Shown here: positions 33,052 to 44,079 of the stretch, one piece after another
How the letters are laid out: each line of letters opens with the position of its first letter
Position numbering within the stretch: the stretch's first letter is position 1
Origin: Torymus aiolomorphi
Lineage: Eukaryota > Arthropoda > Insecta > Hymenoptera > Torymidae
Length of the DNA: 64,000 bases
Assembly: GCA_036365515.1 (NCBI GenBank)
Contig: CM070874.1
Span: 171,791,797-171,855,796, forward strand
Direction: 5' to 3'
Translations under genes and position numbers: made by a program
The notes under the pieces: generated by a model
Database searches by the model: none
The model's input: only the letters and a program-made list of their open reading frames with translations
What the model was told of the DNA's origin: nothing

Positions 33052-33387
33052 CCTTCATTCGTATTTGGTATTTATAAATAAACGTGGCCGCGGGCCGTAT
33101 ATTAAGTTGACTGTGATATTGTATATACACTAAGTTATTTGTCCTTTTGGACTTTGATTAGTTATTTATGACTGTATTGTCTCATTACGCAATTTAATAT
33201 GACTGTGATAGACCCTTCACCAAAATACGTTATTTGTTATCTTATTTAAGAATATTTGTTAAAGAATATTTAAGACTATTTATTCTTAATTTATATTGTA
33301 TTTTAATATTAATCTATTTTGTATTTTAAAATTTTGCCATTCTGGTAAATAAAGGCTATCTATCTATCTATCTATCTCTCTCTCGCA

Positions 33388-33515
33388 CTGCTTGCCAAAG
33401 AACACCAAGTTATTACTAGTCAAATCGTTAGTCTTCCCGTATTTCGACTATGCAGCAGGGCTTCTATTAAATCTCGCGGCCGATTTATGCGAAAAATTGC
33501 AACGATGCATAAATG
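33388..33515 (+). pseudogene. Fragment of a third non-LTR RT C-terminal region
   Basis: About 43 codons with FPYFDYAAGLLLNL and C-E-K-L-Q-R-C. These correspond to the post-RT region of element C (FPYFDYAAGLFLDLS ... KVSRC) rather than to A or B. It lies between the tail of B and the left TIR of transposon T1 and has neither end of an element. It is probably a relic cut off by T1 or by the rearrangement that removed the end of the Gypsy F LTR. Confidence 0.7.
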
Positions 33516-33730
33516 CAGATAAATTGAAAAAACTGAAAAAAGTGCTATTTTTTCAAAATTGAATTTCTCAAAAACACCACCTTTTTTTCGTGAAATTTGG
33601 ATATGTTTTTCATGGCCAAATAAGCTAGCTTCCTACCAAAGTGCAGCGTGCCATCTTCCTTCGTTCGGAAGATGCATCCTCACAAAGATAATTGCGATTT
33701 CTACACGTTTAAGCCTCATATGAGTTATGT
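33516..33730 (+). repeat. T1 left terminal inverted repeat
   Basis: Pairs with 36767-36981. It contains a T-rich start, aaacaccacc, gtgaaatttggatatgtttt, ggccaaataagctagct and ctcacaaagataattgcg blocks found inverted at the right end. Confidence 0.85.
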
Positions 33731-34294
33731 ATAAGCTCGTAATGTAATGTTTTAGATAACTTTAAACATAAATAATAGTATATTATGAACCAAGGGAATA
33801 AGGTGAGCTGTGTGTTCCCTGCGTGAGAGTTGTTGCCCGAGCGAAGCAAGGGCGACAAACGCGCAGTTTCGCACAGCCTACTATATTCACGAGTGCAATA
33901 TACATTTTTTTAACACAAATATCGTAAAATTCATTCTCATTTTTCGCCGAAGAGGGGAAAAAGGCTGTACATTTATTCCCTAATCTCCGATTAGAGCTAA
34001 GAGCCGAAGGCGAGCGTACATGTGCGTGGCGCTGGGAACTAGAGTGGGGGTAGGGAATTAACGTAGCACTTTTTTTCACCTCGGCGAGAATGAAGTACTA
34101 ACTTTACGATATGGTGTGTTAAAAATTATTTTTAAAGTAGTGTCACATAAGTGGAAATAAGTAGAAGATTCGGTATAAATCAACGTCCAATATAAATAGA
34201 AGTAAAAAAATACATTTATTTCTTTAATATATTACACTTTTAAATTCGGTATAATAGTTAGTAATAATATAAGACAGTCTATCATAAATATTGA

Positions 34295-36313
34295 TCAACA
34301 TTGAACAGTGAGCCATTCGTAGGTGTTTGTTTTTCTCATTCGCCTATCGACATTCACAATTTCTGCATCATCAGTCTCTCGGATAACTTGCCAAATATGA
34401 CTATCGCGAATGCCATTAATCGATCGAACTTTTTCCCATTCCTCGGTCTTTTGAGTGCGAAAATTTTGCAATTCTTCGGTTTTCAAATGTATAATTCTTA
34501 TTTTGCTGGTACACTCACTGACATATTTTACAAAATCGTCAGCATTTTTAATATGTTCGCTGGATGGTGCAGACAAGTTATGAGTTGTAGCAAAATGTTT
34601 TAATAAGCCACCGATGCCATCGCACGTACCTTTTCCATGCACAGTTGCAGAAAAAATCCATTTCGCTTTATGGAATTCATTTCCCAATTCATAAAATTGA
34701 AATCTGTTCTTGAAATGACTGGCAGCACCGTCAGATATTATGGTAGTATCATTTTTCCCATCTGCAGTTAGTTTCATACACTCATCTGTTATCAATTTCA
34801 TAGCTGCTAAAGCGAACGCTGAATCGTGTTTTCTATCGTCACTCACTATGCCAAAACTTGTAGTAATCTTTCCGACATAACACACCGATGTAAAAATAGA
34901 AATTTGTGTATTAGTCCAGTGATACCCCTGAATGGTATCTTGCTGAATGATGGCCCAATTTTCTGCAAAATCTCCGTGTAGAATTAAACGATTTTTACTC
35001 GAAAGTCCATCTTCTTTTTCTGATTTGATTTCACGTTGCTGGAGTTCTTTCATTCGTCTATGTTTGCTCATTGTATTTGCGCAACTGTTCAGCTCTTTGA
35101 GATAAACATCTAATGTGCAAGTTTTCTTTACAAGATCATTTTTTTCCCAAATTGCAAAAGTTATTTCATCAAATAGTAAATCTTCTTCTAAATGAAAATT
35201 TTCTTCGGTTATCGTTTTATCTTTGCAAATTTTACACTCTTGAAGAGTACACGAATCATTTTCTATAGAGCAAATAATTATGGATAAGATCTCTTGTTTA
35301 AGTGTAAGAAACTCGGATTTACTCTTTTTTAACACAATTTTTAGAGCTATTACGATAAGGTCGAAATTGGCGCAATAGACACATAAACAGGAATTGTTTA
35401 AAGGTTCAATTAATACCCATTTTGGTCGCAATTGATAAATCTTGGATCTTGAAATAGTAACTTCTGCATTTTGTTTCATAATTAGATCGCAAATTTCCTT
35501 GATGCTCCGAGTTAGAGAACGTTTGATTTTTTTTTCTATAACTCCACTGATTTTAACATTCATCACATCATTTTTGTTAGTACTTTGTCGGGAACAGTCC
35601 AAATCATCGTCTAGATAATATCTTCCAACTAACTCAATAACTTCAGTCTTCACAGGATTTCCAGAATATGGATCGGGCTTTTCGTATAAACCTTTACTTT
35701 TTACTAGCTTTTGTGAAGCTCTGATCATATAATCTGTGGTTTCTCTTATGTGCAATAAAATATAATTACTTGAGAGACTTGAAGGTACTACAGTCATCAA
35801 TCGTACTTTTTCTATGAAAGTTAGATTTTCATTTGCTAACACCAAACTTAAGTATTCATTCCATTCGTCGCATATCTTGCATTCATTAAACTCTAATTTC
35901 TGCCTCGAGACGTTATACAGTTTCCTAATTTTGCAATCAGTTTCTTCATAAAAAGTATCTAATAATTGCTTGCGCTTACGATTAACGTAATTTGTCAATG
36001 CTGTCGCGTCAACATTTGACGGAAGCTTGAACGGCGATAGAGACAATTTATTCTTAGTGTGTATTTCATTCACTTCTTCATACAACTCAATACTGCAAAT
36101 TGAGGTTTGAGAATCTGCCGGCATCGTAATTTGAGATTCAGGCGTTTGATTAGATGATGTAGATTCTGTTGGCGTTGACTCTCCTGCTTCTTTAAAAATT
36201 TCTTCAGATGTTTTCTTGAGTTTTTCATAGCAAATTCCAGACACTTTGGTATATTCTGTTATATCCTTGTTTTTATACTCGTTAGACATCCATTTGCTAC
36301 ATCGCCAATTCAT
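34295..36313 (-). CDS. T1 transposase-like protein (672 aa), family unassigned
   Basis: An intact frame from an ATG (MNWRCSKWMS). Order: a Ser/Thr-rich N-terminal third; a helical region (residues about 100-300) with YQLRPKWV; cysteine pairs CLCVYC (310-314) and CKIC (360-363); then a C-terminal domain with three acidic motifs. These are L-H-G-D-F-A-E-N-W (Asp about 448), I-I-S-D-G-A-A-S-H-F-K-N-R-F (Asp about 528) and H-G-K-G-T-C-D-G-I-G-G (Asp about 565). The same three motifs recur in T2. The pattern fits an RNase H-fold DDE/D transposase. I cannot place it securely in a named superfamily. With its TIRs about 780 and 450 bases away, T1 looks structurally complete and may be potentially functional. 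Confidence 0.72.
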   Translation of the reverse strand: MNWRCSKWMSNEYKNKDITEYTKVSGICYEKLKKTSEEIFKEAGESTPTESTSSNQTPESQITMPADSQTSICSIELYEEVNEIHTKNKLSLSPFKLPSNVDATALTNYVNRKRKQLLDTFYEETDCKIRKLYNVSRQKLEFNECKICDEWNEYLSLVLANENLTFIEKVRLMTVVPSSLSSNYILLHIRETTDYMIRASQKLVKSKGLYEKPDPYSGNPVKTEVIELVGRYYLDDDLDCSRQSTNKNDVMNVKISGVIEKKIKRSLTRSIKEICDLIMKQNAEVTISRSKIYQLRPKWVLIEPLNNSCLCVYCANFDLIVIALKIVLKKSKSEFLTLKQEILSIIICSIENDSCTLQECKICKDKTITEENFHLEEDLLFDEITFAIWEKNDLVKKTCTLDVYLKELNSCANTMSKHRRMKELQQREIKSEKEDGLSSKNRLILHGDFAENWAIIQQDTIQGYHWTNTQISIFTSVCYVGKITTSFGIVSDDRKHDSAFALAAMKLITDECMKLTADGKNDTTIISDGAASHFKNRFQFYELGNEFHKAKWIFSATVHGKGTCDGIGGLLKHFATTHNLSAPSSEHIKNADDFVKYVSECTSKIRIIHLKTEELQNFRTQKTEEWEKVRSINGIRDSHIWQVIRETDDAEIVNVDRRMRKTNTYEWLTVQC

Positions 36314-36766
36314 AAACGTACTTTTTATGAATACTGCCGATATCCGGACACTTCTGAGTTCTCTTGGAACTAAACTTAGCCTTTTGCATGGTTGTTGATA
36401 TGTATCCGTATATGATTGAACGTATACGAAAAGTTGTATAGTCAGTGTTTGTCAGCGAGAAAAAATAAATTGGGGTGACTCTTAATTATAGAGTCTCTGC
36501 AACAACCCACTCGCAAGTAAAGTTGCCGCATTGTGGTAATAATGGGTAGATCGAGTGGGTGCCGCAGGCTCCTACTTCTACACTCGAGGTGATGTTTTTC
36601 ATTGAATGTGGCGCATTTGTGATCGCCATCTAGCGGACACTTAGGGTACTACAATCGTGTATATACTACAACCATCCGTGTATTCTGTACCCCTAATCGC
36701 TCACACGCAGATGCCAGATTTAATTTTAGAACTTTCAGCCAGCCCCTGTGTAAAATGTATCGCTGC

Positions 36767-36981
36767 ACATAACGCATATGAGGAATAAACGTGTAGAAAT
36801 CGCAATTATCTTTGTGAGGGTGTATCTTTCGAATGAAGAAAGATGGCACGCTGCCGTTTGGTAGAAAGCTAGCTTATTTGGCCATGAAAAACATATCCAA
36901 ATTTCACGAAAAAAAAGGTGGTGTTTTTGAGAAATTCAGTTTTGAAAAAAAATCACTTTTTCAGTTTTTTCAATTTATCTG
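36767..36981 (-). repeat. T1 right terminal inverted repeat
   Basis: Inverted partner of 33516-33730. Ends ...caatttatctg at 36981. Confidence 0.85.
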
Positions 36982-37279
36982 AAAAACTATTCAAGTTATT
37001 TAAAATCTGAAAAAATCACATGAAACCTGGTAAAATTCCGCACAATTTCAAAAATTACGGCCATTTGGAAAAAATGCGAATTTTCATTTTCAAAATAATG
37101 CTTTCACAATGTACTTTTTGATATCGCGCTACAGGGCTCCAAAATTATTTTTTGACAAAAAGAAAAAACACGGGTCTAATGAAATCTAATGGAGAATATG
37201 ACCTCAGAGTTTCAAAAAAATCAAAGACTTTATTTTTTTTGCTCGTTGAATCCATTTAGCATGGGCCATATATATATAT
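36982..37279. other. Spacer between T1 and T2
   Basis: About 300 bases of AT-rich DNA with no reading frame and no recognised repeat, ending in a TA run next to T2. Confidence 0.5.
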
Positions 37280-37702
37280 GGGGCATTCTCTGTCAACGCG
37301 ACACACCCTCTGCCCAGAACAATTTTGATCCAAATGGGGTCTACCTGGGCTCAAATGAAAGCTCTTGACTTCTACTTTCGAACGCCGTCTGGCGATTCCG
37401 AAAATTCAAAATGGCGGATCCAATATGGCGGCTGAAAGTCTTGGAATGATGGAAAAACAAGTTTTTCTTCACTCTAATAGCGAATCTGATACGAAAATTG
37501 TTATTTCTTGCCACTAATATGAAGTTTGCGACATATTTTCTTACTACTACCGTTCAAAGCGAGCGGTTAAAATTATATTTCAAGGTCATTTTGAAGGTCA
37601 AAAGTTATTTTCTGGATTTTCGGACTAGTATTCCACGAAACTAGTAGAAAACTTGATTAAGATCATAACTAGACTTGACCTTGGATCATTTTTCAAGGTC
37701 AT
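37280..37702 (+). repeat. T2 left terminal inverted repeat (423 bp)
   Basis: Inverted partner of 40858-41280. It includes atggcggatccaatatggcg and caaggtcat blocks; the caaggtcat-type motif occurs several times inside the TIR and may be a repeated protein-binding site. Confidence 0.88.
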
Positions 37703-38685
37703 TTTCATGGTGAGTTCTAATTTTAATAAACCGATTCTTTCGCAGTTATACTTCTTCAATTCATGCTATCAATCGGTTCTAATTCGGAACAGTAACAGAA
37801 AAACTGTGGTTATATCCACACTTTGAAACATTTCAGAATCACTGAAAAAGTTTGGTGGAGAAGAAACACGTTAGCGTAGAGTATCAGTACCAAATGCAAG
37901 AATTGTTTCGTAACTAAACATTAAGTCCTTTACTCTCCCATTTTAGAGCAAATGTTGCACTAAAATTGTTCCGCATTTAATCTATTTCATCGTTCTTCAG
38001 GAGTACAAAAGTTTAGGGCAGAAGAAGCACTAAAAAGTGTGGCAATGGTACAACACATTTGTGCTGCTACTGCTTTTTTGATTTGGTGCTCCTCCTGCAC
38101 AAAAATCGTGCAGTATACGCACTGAGAGAAAAAAACCGACGTGACGCCGTGGATGCTATAGTTGGTGTAAGACCGTGTGACTATACACGTATACAATGCG
38201 ATCAAAAATTGCAAAATTTTTTAATTTTGCAATTTTTAAATTGACTTTGAAGGTCAACGACGAGGTCAGATTCAAGGTCATCAGACCAGACAAATCCTCG
38301 TTGAAAATTACTTACGGTATGACCTTAGCTTTTTCAAAAAATATCGTTTCTGGGAAAATACGGGGGTCCCATACTTTTTGATAACCCTGTAATTAAACTT
38401 TACAATAGAACATTTCTAATATCTCTCTAACTTTTTTTATTCCTCTTTCGAAACTCTTTAAGTACCGATGCTTCTCTAAAAGTTTAGTGCGGCTGTTACT
38501 CTAACTCTTTGGTGTATCTGTGGTTCTATATTTCGTGCATTATCTTTCCTAAACGTTTCGTACATATAGTTCCCATCGATTTTCGAGAGGATTCAAATTA
38601 ATTCGAAGACGTTTTTCATAGCACCTGTTCTAACAGCCCTACGTTATTATATTCGAGTATTATCACTTACTTAGATGGATTGAAT

Positions 38686-40569
38686 ATGTCTACTGTAGCA
38701 CGGTCCGATCGTTGTATCAACCCTCTCAATGGTAAGGGTCACATAGGTAATGATCTACGCTTGTTGTCGAACAACTTAAAACGAAGATTTCCAGATTTTC
38801 CAGATAATTCAAAAATTTGTAGTAAGTGTAGAAAGTTATGTGGATCTCCCATTTCATCTATTGATACAAGAGATAACGAAGGCAACAACGAATATGAAAA
38901 CATGGATATAGAGACGACATCAGAAAACACTGGTATTGATAAATCTGTTCAAGAAGCTACACGATCAGCTAGAGAAATCGAATTGGAAGACATGTTTTCA
39001 GAATTAAAAGAAAAGTTTTCTAGATTAGGAGTTAATGACCCTTTGAAACTAACTATACTTACAATCGCCCCATCAACTTGGAATATTAGTTGAATTTCCC
39101 GTGAATTCAATACGTCAAGACATTTAGTAAGAAAGTCGAAAAAACTCAAAGCCGATAGAGGTATTTTAGCTACAACAACGGCTAAACACGGTAAAACTTT
39201 GTCAAAGGCAGTAATAGAAGTCATTGTTGAATGTTATAATAACGATCTGCACAGTCGGATGATGCCGGGTCGAAAAGATACTGTCTCTGTTATTATTGAT
39301 GGAAAGCGGACTCAGGTGCAGAAACGTCTTTTATATTTCGATTTACGAGAACTTTACGAATTATTCAAGATAGCAGAACCAACCGTGCAAGTAGGATTCA
39401 GTACTTTCGCGAAATTACGACCAAAACATTGTGTTCTTGCTGGTGCTAGAGGAACGCATAGCGTCTGCGTTTGCACCATTCATCAAAATGGTATATTGAT
39501 GTTGGATGCAATCGATATTCAGAAGCTCACGAAAAATCAAGAAGAACCCATTTGTAGTTATAAAGATTGTTTACAGCAAATTATGTGTAAGAATCCTACA
39601 CCTGACTGTCACTTGGATGAATGTTCGAAGTGCCCTGGTTCTGAAAATCTTACGTCTCGTTTACTTGAAATATTGGATGGGGCAAATATCTCACAAATTG
39701 AGTACTGTGCGTGGTCAGGAACGGATAGATCAATTTTGCAGAATTTAACTCTACCAGTTGAAGAATTTGTTGATGAATTATATGCCAAATTGGCGATACT
39801 CAAACCCCACTCATATATTGCCAAAGAACAAGGTAATTTCATTGCTCAAACAAAAAGTAATCTAGGCAATGGAGAAGTTCTGGTAATGTTCGACTATTCT
39901 GAGAATTACTCTTTTGCAGTTCAAGATGCATCTCAAGCCTTCCATTTTAATAATGACCAGTGCACTGTTTTTCCAGCTATTTACTATTATAAAGAAGATT
40001 CAGAGCTGAAGCATGAAAGTTGTGTATTCTTGTCGAATAGTTTGAAGCATGACACTTCTTCTGTCTATACTATTCAGAATTTATTGATTCCAGAAATCAA
40101 GAGAAAAGTAAAAAAACTTAAAAAGATTATTTACGTGACAGATGGAGCAAAACAGCATTTCAAGAACCGCTTTCAGATAGCAAATCTTCTTCATCATGAG
40201 AAGGATTTTGGTATTGAGGCAGAGTGGCATTTTTGCGCCACTGCTCATGGTAAAAGCTGTTATGATGGTCTTGGTGCAATATTTAAAAGAGAAGCTTATA
40301 GAGCTAGCTTGAAGGCGAAACCGAAAGATGCTATTCTGACGCACACATCTCTTGTGAAGTGGGCTAAAAATCATTTTGAAAATATAAGGATTTTTTATTT
40401 TACGCAGACTGAACATGATAAATTCAAAAGGAAACTCAATCGTAGGTTTCAAGCTGCATTACCTTTTCCACAGATTCTTAAACATCATTCTTTTCAATTA
40501 TCAAGTGACGGGAAAGTTATCATGAAAAGGTACTCGAATGCTGCTAAGTCTGTATCTGTTCTACTTTAA
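38686..40569 (+). pseudogene. T2 transposase-like protein, one nonsense codon
   Basis: The ATG at 38686 starts MSTVARSDRC. An N-terminal cysteine segment (C-I-N-P-L ... C-S-K-C-R-K-L-C) suggests a zinc-binding DNA-contact domain, followed by an acidic linker. A TGA at 39091-39093 interrupts the frame where Trp is likely. The same frame then runs on to 40569. The C-terminal half has VMFDYSENYSF, Y-V-T-D-G-A-K-Q-H-F-K-N-R-F and H-G-K-S-C-Y-D-G-L-G, paralleling the three acidic motifs of T1. It also has FAKLRPKHCVLAG, like YQLRPKWVLIE of T1. It is therefore a diverged homologue of the T1 protein, about 628 codons long. Confidence 0.75.
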
Positions 40570-40857
40570 TTTTCAATGGGAAAATATACTGAATTTTTTT
40601 TATAATATTCAAGTTTTTCTATTTTTTATCCTCCTTTTTTTTTAATTTTTTTTATGTTCTGAGAGAAGTAGTACCTCCACGTGGTTCAGAATGGGTTATG
40701 CTAAAACTACTTGATAGTTCTATTGTGGAACTTTATCTTCTCTAAGGATTTTATACATGAAATTTTTAGATCGCCGGTCCCACGATATGCACAAAGGAAC
40801 AAATGTCTCGTAGGAGGTTACGTTCAACAAAACATTAATTATGCAGAGACAGAAATC

Positions 40858-41280
40858 ATGACCTTGAAAAATGATCCAAGGTCAAGTCTAGTTATGATCG
40901 TAATCAAGTTTTCTACTAGTTTCGTGGAATACTAGTCCGAAAATCCAGAAAATAATTTTTGACCTTCAAAATGACCTTGAAATATAATTTTAACCGCTCG
41001 GTTTGAACGGTAGTAGTAAGAAAATATATCGCTAACCTCATATTAGTGGCAAGAAATAACAATTTTCGTATCAGATTCGCTATTAGAGTGAAGAAAAACT
41101 TGTTTTTCCATCATTCCGAGATTTTCAGCCGCCATATTGGATCCGCCATTTTGAATTTTCGGAATCGCCAGACGGCGTTCGAAAGTAGAAGTCAAGAGCT
41201 TTCATTTCAGCCTAGGTAGACCTCATTTGGATCAAAATTGTTCTGGGCAGAGGGGGTGTCGCGTTGACAGAGAATGCCCC
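40858..41280 (-). repeat. T2 right terminal inverted repeat (423 bp)
   Basis: Inverted partner of 37280-37702, ending ...gacagagaatgcccc at 41280, followed by a TA run. Confidence 0.88.
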
Positions 41281-41876
41281 ATATATATATATATATCATT
41301 GTACGGTATTTTGAGGATTTCATAAAGAATTTGTACAATAGTGGTGACACAAATATAAACATTGTTATATACAACCAATAAACAAGCGCGTGACTAAAGA
41401 AATAATGACCCTAAGGTTATTGACTAACACCACGACGCCTGCGGCGCCCGCTTTTACGGAAAAATATCACGGAATTTCCGAAATCGATGTATTAACACAC
41501 TATTGTGCAAACCGCTGAAAAATCCTCAAAATGCCTCTCGAGTGCTTTGTACTTTTGAGGAGCCTCCTCAAAATGCCTACAAAATCCTCAAAATTCGGTA
41601 TATATGACTTATATAATCCTCAAAATGCGTCCCAGATGTGAATATATATATATATATGAAACGCTAATATCTGGGACTTTTCGTGTACGTAACGCCAACT
41701 TCTGGGATTGTCGAGTGACTTCCAGTCAGCCTGGGAGACTTCTGTACGTAATGCTAACTTCCAGGATGCCTTAAGCTAACTGTCACAACATGAAAACATT
41801 ACTTTTTTTATTTATTTTCTCATATTGCCGGTACTAAAAGCGGGCGCCGCAGGCCCCCTGCGAATCACAACACACT

Positions 41877-41934
<58 letters not shown>

Positions 41935-42395
41935 TGGTACTTTTTCTCATATTGCCGGTACTAAAAGCGGGCGCCGCAGGCCCCCTGCGAATCACAACAC
42001 ACTTAGGGTCATTATTTCTTTAGTCAAGTATCAAATTCCCCTCTTAAAGGCTTATTTCACAACATGTGTAAGACCCTGTTGTGAAACCCACTTTACTTTT
42101 TCTTATGGAGTCCCAGAAATTACACATACACTCATTTATATATATATATATATATATATAGACATGTTTATCGGGGTTTATGAGGCCCAAACCTGTATAT
42201 TAGTACCTACAGCCGAGAGTTCCCTATGGCAAGTGACTAAAGAAATAATGGACCCTGGGGTTATAGACTCTAGGTCGGGCCGCATAAACCCCTATATTTA
42301 GAAATATTATGAGGCCCGGGCTGCATAATCAAAATCGGGCTCGATAAGCCCCTATATATAAAAAAACGGGCTTTATAAACCCCTTTAGAGATATG

Positions 42396-42446
<51 letters not shown>

Positions 42447-42482
42447 CTAAAAAAAGTAATGTTTTCATGTTGAGACAGTTAG

Positions 42483-42577
<95 letters not shown>

Positions 42578-42581
42578 CAGT
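41281..42581. repeat. (TA)n tracts and short modular repeats
   Basis: Long TA tracts at 41885-41931, 42134-42160, 42401-42444 and 42486-42577. A cassette ttctcatattgccggtacta plus aaaagcgggcgccgcaggcc occurs directly at 41818-41880 and 41945-42003, and partly inverted near 41440-41455. A further string, gactaaagaaataatgacc, appears at 41393, inverted near 42005-42025, and again at 42235. No gene is seen; Tyr-Ile reading frames are from the TA tracts. Confidence 0.8.
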
Positions 42582-42685
42582 GTTTTTCGCAACGCTCACA
42601 TATGTTTTATCTTGCACCGATGTAACATATGAAACACTGGACGAGATGTTTGCAAGTGAAATTTTGGATGATTCGACGCAAACTA
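42582..42685 (-). pseudogene. Continuation of the minus-strand copy of element C ORF1
   Basis: The minus strand matches element C ORF1 (S-V-S-Y-V-T-S-V-Q-D-K-T-Y at 49286 onward in the plus copy) and stops where a TA tract begins. It is the downstream part of the ORF1 copy at 48306-48752, split by transposon P. Joining the two sides across a single TA reproduces the uninterrupted sequence of the plus copy near 49245-49260. Confidence 0.85.
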
Positions 42686-42686
42686 A

Positions 42687-43953
42687 CAAGGAAAGTACCC
42701 GAACTGTCAAATTCAAAAAAATTCCAAACCCATATTAAAAAGTAGACCTCCATGCGAGATTCACGAAACCATTTATTTTATCGGCTGAGAAGCGCTTTAT
42801 AAGGGTTAAAATCACCCCTAAAGTTTACCCCCAAGAAACGGTTTTTTGATTTATCTCGGCATCTACTTAACTTTTTTTAACGAAACAAAATGGAAAGAGT
42901 TTCTTATTAAAAAGTCAAGAAATCCGTGGTAGTATGAACATTAAGGGTTGCATCCGTTATTTTTTAGAGGGTGAAATTGTGTTTTTTTAAGAATAATTTT
43001 TGTTGTGAGAATTCATAAAATAATTAAAAATAGGTCAAAACATTATTTTTACCAACAACAATAAATAACAGTTGGTGTGTTTGGGCATTCTTCGCGAAAC
43101 AACCCCTTAAGAGGTGGTAAACCACTCCTAACACAAATGAATTAGGTATATTTTTTTGGCAATTATTTTTTTCCTTAAAATGGGTTCTTGAAGTCGTTAA
43201 TCGGAATCCACAGTTAGATCCACAATAAAAATTTGAAAATAGTGAATTCAATATGGCGAAAAATTTTTTAGAAATATTTTAAATTCCACGAAAAATAGTA
43301 TGTAGACCCCCTAGCGGAAATTATATTATGTAAATAAGTGTATAATAATGTAACAATGTTTTGTTATGTTATTCTATTATTTATTATTTTTTTATCATAC
43401 ACTTGTTTATCGTACGATAAACAAGTGTATGATAATGTAGTTGTTTGTAAAACAGTGTAAGAAAACGTAACAAATTGTACTTTTCTACTGGATTTCGGAC
43501 GCTTTTACATTTTACCACCGTTTATACCATTTTTTAATAATTTCTTACTTTTCCTTACATTTGTCTACGTTTTATTACTTTTTAATTTGTACTCTTAATT
43601 CAAATTTTATAGGCATTCTTACACTTTCGTACATCTTTTTACATTTTATTATATATTTGTACTTTTAATTACATCTTTTTACGTTTATATACAAATTTTG
43701 ATACACATTTTACATCGTATCACATATTTGTATACTTTTTTCAAATAGTTCATAATTATTCTTTTATAATAATTTATAATTGTACTTTTATTTAAATAAA
43801 GCTATAAATAAAATATTTTCAAAGATGTAAAGAGAAAATACTAAAACGTAATAAAATGTAAATTATTATGTATTAGAAATATAATTAATATATATTACAA
43901 AATGTAAGTTACTGTATAAAAGTTAAAATTTTTACAAATTCTTACAGATTTTT
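42687..43953 (+). repeat. P left terminal inverted repeat (about 1.27 kb)
   Basis: Matches 47037-48303 in reverse complement. It contains a perfect 42-base palindrome at 43393-43434 centred on tatcgtacgata, and many gtaa/ttac strings towards the inner end. Short reading frames inside are present in both copies but have no recognisable product. Confidence 0.88.
43393..43434. repeat. 42-base perfect palindrome in left TIR of P
   Basis: Reads the same on both strands, with core CTTGTTTATCGTACGATAAA (flanks extend to tatcat/atgata). The same palindrome lies at 47556-47597 in the right TIR. Confidence 0.9.
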
Positions 43954-44079
43954 ACAATTTATTATCTTTTAATACAAATTCTTATACAATTCTACTAATT
44001 TCTAAGCAGCACAACGACCAATTTTAAATCCTACGGGTCAGCCAACAGCAGACGGCAAGCTAGCTAATTATTCTGACGG

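Larger units (their letters stand above)
27993..33384 (+). mobile_element. Non-LTR retrotransposon B (CR1/L2-like), near full length
   Basis: A body of about 5.4 kb with a 5' UTR (27993-28305), a PHD-like finger, ORF1 fused in frame to the endonuclease, RT, a 3' UTR of about 300 bases, AATAAA at about 33348-33353, and a TATC/TC tail (33357-33384). It is clearly related to element A over ORF1 and ORF2. Defects are stops at 30981-30983 and 31089-31091, a one-base G insertion at 31547-31552, and broken codons in the PHD region. Confidence 0.88.
33516..36981 (-). mobile_element. DNA transposon T1 with 215 bp terminal inverted repeats
   Basis: The left TIR (33516-33730) and right TIR (36767-36981) are inverted copies of each other with scattered mismatches. 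The termini read CAGATAAATTGAAAAAACTG. The only long frame is the transposase on the minus strand. A clear target-site duplication is not visible (flanks aaatg and aaaaa). Inside, 33780-34080 and 36480-36640 are non-coding with CpG-rich patches. Confidence 0.82.
37280..41280 (+). mobile_element. DNA transposon T2 with 423 bp terminal inverted repeats
   Basis: The left TIR (37280-37702) and right TIR (40858-41280) match over their full length with few differences. The termini read GGGGCATTCTCTGTCAACGCG. On both sides the element is bordered by TA dinucleotide runs, so the target was probably TA-rich and a duplication cannot be separated from the repeat. The central transposase frame has one nonsense codon. 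Non-coding DNA fills 37703-38679 and 40570-40857. Confidence 0.88.

Noticed and set aside
33516..36981. T1 as an insertion that splits the RT fragment at 33388-33515
   Set aside because: The sequence after 36981 does not continue the RT, so a simple split is not supported.
42465..42716. Small protein with Tyr-Ile repeats
   Set aside because: It is the element C ORF1 piece read into a (TA)n tract.
43024..43251. Small reading frame in the TIR of P
   Set aside because: Lies wholly in the inverted repeat, has no domain, and its mirrored copy is not conserved as a gene.
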